Shown here piece after piece: positions 1 to 7,756 of a stretch of DNA of 7,756 nucleotides. The notes below the pieces were generated by a model. It searched no databases and had not been told where the DNA came from. It saw only the letters and a program-made list of their open reading frames with translations. How positions within the stretch are numbered: position 1 is the first letter of the stretch; each line of letters opens with the position of its first letter. The DNA comes from an uncultured Actinomycetes bacterium. Lineage in GTDB: Bacteria; Actinomycetota; Thermoleophilia; Gaiellales; F1-60-MAGs149. The position numbers and the translations under genes were made by a program. The stretch is from assembly GCA_903873565.1 (NCBI GenBank), contig CAIQOY010000196.1, positions 1-7,756 of the forward strand, written 5' to 3'.

Positions 1-1224
1 CACGAGCTCGCCGCCGAGCACGCGCGCCTGGCCCTCGGCGATGGCGAGGCCGAGGCCGGTGCCGCCGCCGCGCGCCCGCGAGGCCATCGCGAAGCGGTCC
101 GCGGCCTGGTCCAGGAAGGGCCCGAAGCCGTCGCCGCCGTCGCGCACGGTGACGGTCAGCGCCGCCCCGTCGACCTCGACGGCGAACGGGGCGCGCCCGT
201 GGCGGCGCGCGTTCTCGATCAGGTTCACGAGCACCCGCTCGAGCCGGCGCGGGTCGGACTGCACGAGCAGGTCGATCGGCCCCGAAACGCCCGCCTCGGG
301 CAGGCGGTCGCGCACGACGTCGTTGACGAGGCGCATCAGGTCGAAGCGCTCCGACAGCGCGGTCTCGGCGCCGGCGTCGAGGCGCATCACCTCGAGCAGG
401 TCCTCGACGAGCGAGGCGAGGGCCCGCGCGCGCTCCTTGACCATCACCGCGTCGGGGCTGTCGTCGAGCAGCGACGAGGCGGCCACGAGGCCGGTGATCG
501 GCGTGCGCAGCTCGTGGGCGACGTCCGCGGAGAAGCGCCGCTCGCGCTCGGCGGCGTCGTCGAGCTCGCGGATCGTGCTGCTGAGCGAGTCCGCCATCTC
601 GTCGAGGGCGCGCCCGAGCGCCGCGATCTCGTCCTTCCCGCGGGGGTTCAGGCGCGCGTCGAGGTCGCCGTCGGCGAGGCGCATCGCGAGCTGCGCGGAG
701 CGGCGGATCCGAACCGACATCGCGGACGCCACCAGCACCCCGAGGAAGGCGCCGATCACGGCGGCGATCGCCGTGATCCGGATCAGGGCGTCGCGCAGGG
801 CCTCGAGCTCGTCGCGGTCCTCCAGGATCGACTGCCGCACGTAGATCGACCCCGTCCCCGGCAGCAGCGTGCCCGCGTAGACCGCCGGGAAGGCGCCGTC
901 GAGGACCGGCTCGGTGAGGATCCGCCCCGGGCTCGCCTCGACCCGCAGGGTCAGCCGCACCGGCAGGCCCGCGGCGACGCCGGCGTCGCCGACGGCGGCG
1001 CCCTCGGGGCCGATCACGTAGGCCCCCGACGGCGTCACGGTGGCCCCGCCGGGCAGGGTCAGCCGCGCGATCGAGGCGGCGGTGCGCAGCTGCCGCGCGG
1101 CCGTGTCGCGGGCGCGGTCGAGGCGCTCGGTCTGGCTGCGCTGGTAGACCGCGATGCTGATGCCCCCGGCGACGAGGGCGCTGATCACGGCGATCGCCAG
1201 GGCGAGCCGGACCCGCAGGCTCAC
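1..1224 (-). CDS. Sensor histidine kinase of a two-component system (partial, C-terminus off the left edge)
   Basis: Membrane histidine kinase that would autophosphorylate and pass phosphate to the regulator encoded just upstream. 408 residues are visible. The GTG start overlaps the regulator's stop as GTGA, which implies translational coupling. Domains: first membrane helix about 5-27; an extracytoplasmic segment of about 120 residues (28-147) with no cysteine and no family I recognise; second helix about 149-170; a HAMP-like linker (about 170-220, motif ADGDL); HisKA with the phospho-acceptor His237 in DVAHELRTPITG; then the ATPase domain with N box NLIENARRHG (Asn334/Asn338), G1 box DGGDGFG (Asp362) and G2 box GTGLGLA (389-394). 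The gene is cut shortly after the G2 box, so probably only a few dozen residues are missing. The compact HisKA ending LVEDLLEVMRLDAG resembles actinobacterial CseC-like kinases. That is family resemblance only, and the signal sensed is unknown. Confidence 0.93.
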   Translation of the reverse strand, partial: MSLRVRLALAIAVISALVAGGISIAVYQRSQTERLDRARDTAARQLRTAASIARLTLPGGATVTPSGAYVIGPEGAAVGDAGVAAGLPVRLTLRVEASPGRILTEPVLDGAFPAVYAGTLLPGTGSIYVRQSILEDRDELEALRDALIRITAIAAVIGAFLGVLVASAMSVRIRRSAQLAMRLADGDLDARLNPRGKDEIAALGRALDEMADSLSSTIRELDDAAERERRFSADVAHELRTPITGLVAASSLLDDSPDAVMVKERARALASLVEDLLEVMRLDAGAETALSERFDLMRLVNDVVRDRLPEAGVSGPIDLLVQSDPRRLERVLVNLIENARRHGRAPFAVEVDGAALTVTVRDGGDGFGPFLDQAADRFAMASRARGGGTGLGLAIAEGQARVLGGELV

Positions 1225-1937
1225 GGCGCCTCGCTCGGCCGCACCAGCTTGTAGCCGACGCCGCGCACGGTCTGCACGAGCTCGGGCGCGGACGGGTCGA
1301 CCTCGATCTTGGCGCGCAGCCGCTGCACGTGCACGTCGACGAGGCGCGTGTCGCCCGCCCAGCCGTAGCCCCACACGCGATCGAGCAGGGTCGCGCGGTC
1401 GAGCGCCACCCCGTCGTTGTCGACGAACTCGACGAGCAGCCGGTACTCGGTCGGCGTCAGCTGCAGGGGCTCGCCGTCGCGGCTGACCTCGTGCCCGTCC
1501 CGGTCGATCACCAGCGCCCCCACCTCGACGGTGCCCTGCCGCTCCTCCTCGGCCGTGCCGGCGCGCCGCAGCGCGGCCCTGAGGCGCGCGGCCAGGACGG
1601 CCGGCTCGAACGGCTTGGTGACGTAGTCGTCCGCCCCGGCCTCGAGGCCCTGCACCACGTCGATGGGGTCGGAGCGGGCCGACAGCAGGATCACGGGGAT
1701 CTGCGACTCGGCGCGGATCGCGCGGCACAGCGCCACGCCGTCGATGCCGGGCAGCATCACGTCGAGGAGCGCGAGCACGGGCTCCGTCTCGCGCCAGGCC
1801 TCGAGCCCGCGGTCGCCGTCCTCCGCCAGGACGACCTCGAAGCCGTTGCGCGCCAGGTAGTCGCCCGTCGCCTTGCGGATGACGGGGTCGTCCTCGACGA
1901 AGAGCATCCGCGGGGGTCGCTGCTCGCCCATGCGCAT
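1221..1937 (-). CDS. OmpR/PhoB-family DNA-binding response regulator
   Basis: Cytoplasmic transcription factor of 238 residues, the usual family size, paired with the kinase immediately downstream (4-base overlap). The receiver domain covers about 11-122. It has the acidic cluster Glu15-Asp16-Asp17, phospho-acceptor Asp59 in LLDVMLPG, switch Ser86 in LLSAR and Lys108 in TKPF. The winged-helix output domain covers about 136-234, with LTPTEYRLL, the recognition region VDVHVQRLRAKIE and the closing RGVGYKLV. The stretch RVWGYGWAGDTRLVDVHV is close to MtrA/CseB-type actinobacterial regulators, but I cannot assign an ortholog. The start is uncertain. ATGs occur at 1937, 1931 and 1907, none with a clear Shine-Dalgarno sequence, and the conserved receiver begins only at the third (MLFVEDD). 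Its targets cannot be inferred from the window. Adjacency to ftsEX makes cell-envelope control plausible. Confidence 0.94.
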   Translation of the reverse strand: MRMGEQRPPRMLFVEDDPVIRKATGDYLARNGFEVVLAEDGDRGLEAWRETEPVLALLDVMLPGIDGVALCRAIRAESQIPVILLSARSDPIDVVQGLEAGADDYVTKPFEPAVLAARLRAALRRAGTAEEERQGTVEVGALVIDRDGHEVSRDGEPLQLTPTEYRLLVEFVDNDGVALDRATLLDRVWGYGWAGDTRLVDVHVQRLRAKIEVDPSAPELVQTVRGVGYKLVRPSEAP

Positions 1938-1943
1938 AGGGTA
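1938..1943 (-). promoter_or_regulatory. Possible -10 element for the two-component genes
   Basis: On the minus strand TACCCT abuts the first ATG of the response regulator and fits a TANNNT -10 hexamer. A transcript starting about seven bases downstream would begin at the second ATG (1931) and be leaderless. I see no -35 element. A six-base match in a GC-rich gap is weak evidence. Confidence 0.2.
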
Positions 1944-1946
1944 GAG

Positions 1947-1963
1947 CGCGGAGGGGCCCCGCG
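1947..1963 (-). other. GC-rich inverted repeat between ftsX and the response regulator
   Basis: On the minus strand CGCGGGG and CTCCGCG flank a CCC loop and can form a seven-pair stem with one G-U pair in RNA. It lies in the 40-base gap after the ftsX stop. No T run follows, so a classical intrinsic terminator is not supported. It could slow transcription or be chance in such GC-rich DNA. Confidence 0.3.
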
Positions 1964-1977
1964 CCCGCCCGCCCCCG

Positions 1978-2886
1978 CTAGACCTGCAGGAAGCGGCGCA
2001 TCGTCAGGCCGGAGCCGAGCGCGCCGATGCCGAGGCCGGCCAGGATCAGGAGCACCACGAGCAGCGGGAAGGCGATCGCGTTCGGCGAGCCGCTGCCGGC
2101 CATCGCCGTCTCCACGCGGTCCGCGAGCAGGGTCTGGTAGCTGACGGCGAGCAGGATCGTCGCGCCGATCGCGCCCGCGACGCCGCAGATCATCCCCTCG
2201 ATCATGAACGGCAGCCGCACGAACCAGTTCGTGGCGCCGACCAGCTTCATCACCTCGACCTCGCGGCGGCGCGCGAAGATCGAGAGGCGGATCGTGTTGC
2301 CGATCAGCAGGACGGCGGCGATCGCGAGGACCACGCCCATGCCGAGCAGGACGAGGGTGATCGTGCCGGCCGTCTTCAGGACCCGGTCGGCCTTGCCCGC
2401 GCCGTAGTCGGGGTTCGGCAGGCCGGGCCGCGGCGGGTCGAGGCCGGGCAGGCCGGCGACGGCCTTGGCGACGGTCGCGGTCTGGTCGGGGTCGACGGCC
2501 TTGAACTCGAAGGAGGCGGGCAGCGGGTTGCCGAGCGTCAGCTCGAGCAGCTCGGAGTCCTTGCCGAGCTGCTCCTGCAGGCGCAGGATCGCGTCGTCCT
2601 TGGAGATGAACTGCAGCGAGTCCGGCTGGACGCCGGGCGTCTCGGTGATCGTGCGCTGGATCTCCGCGATCTGCTTGTCCGTCGCGGAGTCCTTCAGGTA
2701 GGCGCGGATCGTGACGTCGTCGCGGACCTTGTTCGAGTAGTTGTAGACGTACGAGCCGAGCGCGATCCCGATCCCCGCGATGAACATCACGACGAGGACG
2801 GTGACCACGGCGGCCACCGTGGTGGCGAAGTTGCCGCGCAGCGACTTCAGCGCCTCGAGGACGAAGAACTTCCAGCGCGTCTCCAC
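1978..2886 (-). CDS. ftsX: Cell division protein FtsX, membrane subunit of FtsEX
   Basis: Integral membrane partner of the FtsE ATPase. FtsEX works at the divisome and, in known systems, activates peptidoglycan hydrolases through its extracellular loop. The product is 302 residues, normal for the family. It has a cytoplasmic N-terminus (WKFFVLEALKSL), helix 1 about 24-46, a large extracytoplasmic domain about 47-170 with the FtsX-typical NPLPASFEF at 120-128, then three C-terminal helices at about 173-197, 224-250 and 272-295. The cytoplasmic loop RRREVEVMKLVGATNWF before helix 3 is a family hallmark and probably docks FtsE. The GTG start at 2886 shares its G with the ftsE TAG stop and follows a strong GAGGAGG, so the two are co-translated. 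The same frame stays open far upstream inside ftsE, but that part is not FtsX-like. A proline-rich stretch (147-160) in the extracellular domain is slightly unusual. Confidence 0.95.
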   Translation of the reverse strand: METRWKFFVLEALKSLRGNFATTVAAVVTVLVVMFIAGIGIALGSYVYNYSNKVRDDVTIRAYLKDSATDKQIAEIQRTITETPGVQPDSLQFISKDDAILRLQEQLGKDSELLELTLGNPLPASFEFKAVDPDQTATVAKAVAGLPGLDPPRPGLPNPDYGAGKADRVLKTAGTITLVLLGMGVVLAIAAVLLIGNTIRLSIFARRREVEVMKLVGATNWFVRLPFMIEGMICGVAGAIGATILLAVSYQTLLADRVETAMAGSGSPNAIAFPLLVVLLILAGLGIGALGSGLTMRRFLQV

Positions 2887-3791
2887 TACGCCTCCTCGTC
2901 CTCGACGTAGCCGCCGCGGCGGTCGTCGCGCGCCACGCGGCCCTCCTCGAGGGCGATCACGCGGCGGCGCATCTTGTCGACCATCTCGCGGTCGTGCGTC
3001 GCCATCAGCACCGTGGTGCCGGCGCGGTTGATGCGGTAGAGGAGCTGCATTATCCCGATCGACGTCTCGGGGTCGAGGTTGCCGGTCGGCTCGTCGCAGA
3101 TCAGAAGCGGCGGGTGGTTGACGAACGCGCGCGCGATCGAGACGCGCTGCTGCTGGCCGCCGGAGAGCTCGTGCGGGAGCTTGTCGATCTTGTCGGCGAG
3201 GCCGACGAGGCCGATGATCTCGGGCACCTTGCGCTCGATCACCTCGCGCCGCTGGCCCTGCACCTCGAGCGCGTAGGCGACGTTCTCGTAGACGGTGCGC
3301 GTCGGCAGCAGCTTGAAGTCCTGGAAGACGCAGCCGATGTTGCGGCGCAGCTTCGGCACCTGCGAGCGCTTGAGGGTGCGCAGCGAGCGGCCGCCGACCT
3401 GGACGTTGCCGGAGGTGGCGTCGATCTCCTTGAGCAGCAGCTTGATGAACGTCGACTTGCCGGAGCCCGAGGGGCCGACGAGGAAGACCCACTCGCCCTT
3501 GTCGATCTGGAGCGTCACGTCCCGCAGGCCGACGACGTCGCCCGGGTAGATCTTCGTCGCGTTCTCCAGCAGGATCATCGCCTCCGCGCGGGGCGCGAAC
3601 GGGCGCTGGAACTCGCTCGTCTCGCCCGCCATCGCGGCGAGCGCCTCGGCGCGGCGCCGGCGCCGGTCCTCGGCCTCGCGCTCGAGCTCCTCCTCGCTCC
3701 GGAGCGCCGTGTCGGCGATCTGGACGGGGCCCGGATCCTCGAGCAGGTCGGGGCGGCGCAGGGCCTCGGATGGGGAGTCGCGCTTCAGCAT
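2886..3791 (-). CDS. ftsE: Cell division ATP-binding protein FtsE, with N-terminal extension
   Basis: ABC-type ATPase subunit of FtsEX, at the inner face of the membrane. From residue 72 it matches FtsE closely: start MILLENATKIYPG, Walker A GPSGSGKST (106-114), Q-loop Gln157 in CVFQDFKLLP, signature LSGGQQQR (209-216), Walker B LLICDEPTG with catalytic Glu234, D-loop NLDP and switch His266. The core is about 230 residues, the usual family length. Ahead of it are 71 extra residues, highly charged, with a Glu/Arg-rich probable helix at 32-55. I chose the ATG at 3791 because GAGG sits four bases upstream, the extension has the same G/C-ending codons as the rest, and otherwise about 255 bases would be unexplained. 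The alternative start is Met72 (3578), with GGAGG only two bases upstream. Function is certain; the start is less so. Confidence 0.95.
   Translation of the reverse strand: MLKRDSPSEALRRPDLLEDPGPVQIADTALRSEEELEREAEDRRRRRAEALAAMAGETSEFQRPFAPRAEAMILLENATKIYPGDVVGLRDVTLQIDKGEWVFLVGPSGSGKSTFIKLLLKEIDATSGNVQVGGRSLRTLKRSQVPKLRRNIGCVFQDFKLLPTRTVYENVAYALEVQGQRREVIERKVPEIIGLVGLADKIDKLPHELSGGQQQRVSIARAFVNHPPLLICDEPTGNLDPETSIGIMQLLYRINRAGTTVLMATHDREMVDKMRRRVIALEEGRVARDDRRGGYVEDEEA
2891..2897 (-). promoter_or_regulatory. Ribosome binding site of ftsX
   Basis: GAGGAGG lies inside the last codons of ftsE, four bases before the GTG at 2886. It is the best Shine-Dalgarno sequence in the window. It fixes the ftsX start at the TAGTG overlap and rejects the longer open frame. 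Confidence 0.8.
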
Positions 3792-3795
3792 CGGG

Positions 3796-3799
3796 CCTC
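3796..3799 (-). promoter_or_regulatory. Ribosome binding site supporting the long ftsE start
   Basis: GAGG lies four bases before the ATG at 3791. It sits in GGGCGAGGCCC, which could form a tiny four-pair hairpin. This is moderate support for translation from 3791 rather than 3578. Confidence 0.45.
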
Positions 3800-3803
3800 G
3801 CCC

Positions 3804-3814
3804 ACCCTATCAGC
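3804..3814 (-). promoter_or_regulatory. Extended -10-like promoter motif upstream of ftsE
   Basis: GCTGATAGGGT on the minus strand contains TAGGGT (TANNNT type), preceded by TGA as an extended -10 (TGN). It lies in the 42-base gap after prfB, 12 bases before the ftsE ATG, so transcripts would have a very short leader. The same 11 bases, with one A/G change, occur just upstream of secA. No convincing -35 is seen at 17-18 bases. It suggests ftsEX has its own promoter besides any read-through from prfB. Confidence 0.4.
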
Positions 3815-3833
3815 GGTTTTTCCCGTCAGGCCA

Positions 3834-4966
3834 TCACGGTTCGGCAACATCCTCGCCCTCGGCCGCGCTGCGGCCGAGCAGGAAATCCCGAATGAAGGGA
3901 TCGAGGTCGCCGTCGAGGACGCCCTGGGCGTCCCCGTCCTTGCGGCCGGTGCGGTGGTCGTTGACCATCGTGTACGGGTGGAGGACATAGGAGCGGATCT
4001 GACTGCCGAACGTGTTGTCCTGCGTGATTCCCCGCTCCTTGGCCAACTCCTGCGCCCGCTTCTCCAGCTCGAGCTCCACGAGGCGGCTCTTGAGCACGCG
4101 CATCGCCGTCACCTTGTTGGAGGTCTGCGAGCGCTCGTTCTGGCACTGCACGACGATCCCGGTCGGCAGGTGCGTGATGCGGACGGCCGAGTCGGTCTTG
4201 TTGACGTGCTGCCCGCCGGCGCCCGAGGCCCGGTAGGTGTCGATGCGGAGATCGCCCTCGTCGATCTCGACGGCCACGTCGTCGGCGACCCAGGGCGTCA
4301 CGTCGACGCGGGCGAAGGCGGTGTGCCGGCGGTGCGCCGAGTCGAAGGGCGACAGCCGCACGAGCCGGTGCACGCCGCGCTCCGCGCCCATGATCCCGTA
4401 GGCGTTCTCGCCGTCCAGGAGCAGCGCGACGGACTTCAGCCCCGCCTCCTCCCCCGGCGAGGCCTCGAGCAGCTCGGTCTTGAAGCCGCGCCGCTCCGCC
4501 CAGCGCAGGTACATGCGCAGCAGCATCTCCGCCCAGTCCATCGCGTCGGTCCCGCCGGCGCCGGCGGAGATCGTGACCACCGCCGGCCCCGGGTCGTACT
4601 CGCCGGAGAAGAGCGCGCCCTCCTCGAGCTCGTCGATGCGCTCCGTCAGGCTGCGCACCGACTGCGCGAGCTCGGCCGCGAGCTCCACGTCCTCGGAGGC
4701 CATCTCGACGAGGTCGCCGGCGTCGGCGACGTCGGCGGTCAGGCCCTCGAACAGGTCGATCCGGCGCGCGACCCGCGCGCGCTCGGACGACGCCCTCGAG
4801 GCGCGCTCCTGGTCATCCCAGAACCCGGGTTGGGAGATCTCCTCGTCGAGCTCGACGAGGCGGGCGCTCAGGCGATCGGGGTCAAAGGTAATCACGGACC
4901 CACACGAGGCGGGCCCTGATCCCCTCGACGGCCTGGGCGAGCTCCTCGGCCGTCGGCGCGGCGGCG

Positions 4967-4974
<8 letters not shown>
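3834..4974 (-). CDS. prfB: Peptide chain release factor 2, made by programmed +1 frameshift
   Basis: RF2 recognises UGA and UAA in the ribosomal A site and triggers peptide release. Translation starts at the GTG at 4974 (protein starts ADAAAPTAEELAQ), runs 30 codons to CTT, meets in-frame TGA at 4884-4882, and must slip +1 to read GAC onward. The joined product is 379 residues, against about 365 in E. coli. The junction reads VRDYL-DPDRL, matching E. coli LRGYL-DYDAK. The main part has the RF2 tripeptide SPF (208-210) in VRLSPFDS and the catalytic GGQ (253-255) in SGAGGQHVNKT, followed by the conserved CQNERSQ region. Both motifs are offset by three from E. coli, which supports the reconstruction. 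The start overlaps the secA stop (GTGGCTGA). A naive caller might instead begin at the GTG at 4895 in the second frame (VITFDPDRL), losing the regulatory leader. The gene ends in UGA, the codon its product reads. Confidence 0.95.
4881..4887 (-). promoter_or_regulatory. prfB programmed +1 frameshift site (CTT TGA C)
   Basis: CTT followed by in-frame TGA and C is the conserved RF2 autoregulatory signal. When RF2 is scarce, the slow stop lets the Leu tRNA slip from CUU to UUU and reading resumes at GAC, giving full-length RF2. When RF2 is abundant, a 30-residue peptide is released. The codon before it is TAC, as E. coli has TAT. The hexamer where E. coli has AGGGGG is here CGTGAT, not a canonical Shine-Dalgarno sequence. 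Confidence 0.93.
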
Positions 4975-7711
<2,737 letters not shown>

Positions 7712-7718
7712 CGGGCGA

Positions 7719-7729
7719 ACCCTACCAGC
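7719..7729 (-). promoter_or_regulatory. Extended -10-like promoter motif upstream of secA
   Basis: GCTGGTAGGGT on the minus strand holds TAGGGT preceded by TGG, fitting an extended -10. Only seven bases separate it from the secA ATG, so transcription would start at or next to the ATG. It is shared, with one A/G change, with the region before ftsE. No clear -35 is seen. The remaining leader to the window edge (7730-7756) shows no gene. Confidence 0.4.
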
Positions 7730-7756
7730 CGGAACCTGAACGGCGCCTGAGGGAGA

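Noticed and set aside
199..1254. Plus-strand open frames opposite the kinase and regulator
   Set aside because: The minus strand has intact H, N, G1 and G2 boxes and receiver motifs. The plus frames show only bias-driven composition.
2887..3492. Upstream extension of the ftsX frame inside ftsE
   Set aside because: FtsX similarity begins at the GTG at 2886 with a strong ribosome binding site. The extension is an out-of-frame reading of ftsE.
3792..3833. Possible terminator between prfB and ftsE
   Set aside because: The A-run segment CGGGAAAAACCG gives at most a three-pair stem, and no hairpin followed by a T run exists on the minus strand.
4882..4884. In-frame TGA in prfB as a disabling mutation or sequencing error
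   Set aside because: Its context CTT TGA C, position and flanking protein match the known RF2 frameshift signal, so it is regulatory and not a pseudogene.
2994..4919. Plus-strand open frame (641 codons) across prfB and ftsE
   Set aside because: It crosses two certain minus-strand genes and the gap between them, has low-complexity composition and no conserved motif. It is a shadow of third-position GC bias.
7730..7756. Repeat-like CCTGA copies and GGCGCC palindrome at the right edge
   Set aside because: They are too short and too close to the edge to support a terminator, operator or gene end.

Overview
This is a GC-rich stretch (clearly well above 60% GC by eye, not calculated) in which every convincing gene lies on the minus strand. 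Genes therefore read from right to left: secA, prfB, ftsE, ftsX, an OmpR-type response regulator and a sensor histidine kinase cut by the left edge. There are no RNA genes, mobile elements, CRISPR arrays or long gene-free stretches. The largest gaps are 45 bases or less. The gene content is a core chromosomal block of a free-living bacterium. High GC, strong G/C at third codon positions, MtrA/CseB-like regulator motifs and a CseC-like kinase core point to Actinomycetota. The secA-prfB-ftsE-ftsX order, plus a frameshift site retained in prfB, suggests a deep branch such as Thermoleophilia rather than Streptomyces or Mycobacterium. That placement is inference.

Layout from the right edge: a short leader (7712-7756) with an extended -10-like motif close to the secA ATG; secA (7711-4967), the motor ATPase of protein export; prfB (4974-3834), overlapping the secA stop by 8 bases and encoding release factor 2 through a programmed +1 frameshift at CTT TGA C; a 42-base gap with a second copy of the -10-like motif; ftsE (3791-2886) and ftsX (2886-1978), sharing one base at TAGTG; a 40-base gap; then the response regulator (1937-1221) and kinase (1224 to beyond base 1), overlapping by 4 bases.

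Functionally the window joins export (SecA), termination at UGA/UAA codons (RF2), the divisome/cell-wall ABC complex (FtsEX) and a two-component system that may sense the envelope. The most informative feature is the prfB frameshift. The zero-frame start overlaps secA, the slippery CTT is an unusual Leu codon for this GC-rich context, and the usual AGGGGG-like stimulator is missing. Other points of note are a 71-residue charged N-terminal extension on FtsE, a SecA tail that is lysine/arginine-rich instead of zinc-binding, and an 11-base motif (GCTGRTAGGGT) shared upstream of secA and ftsE. I found no clearly new multi-gene system.
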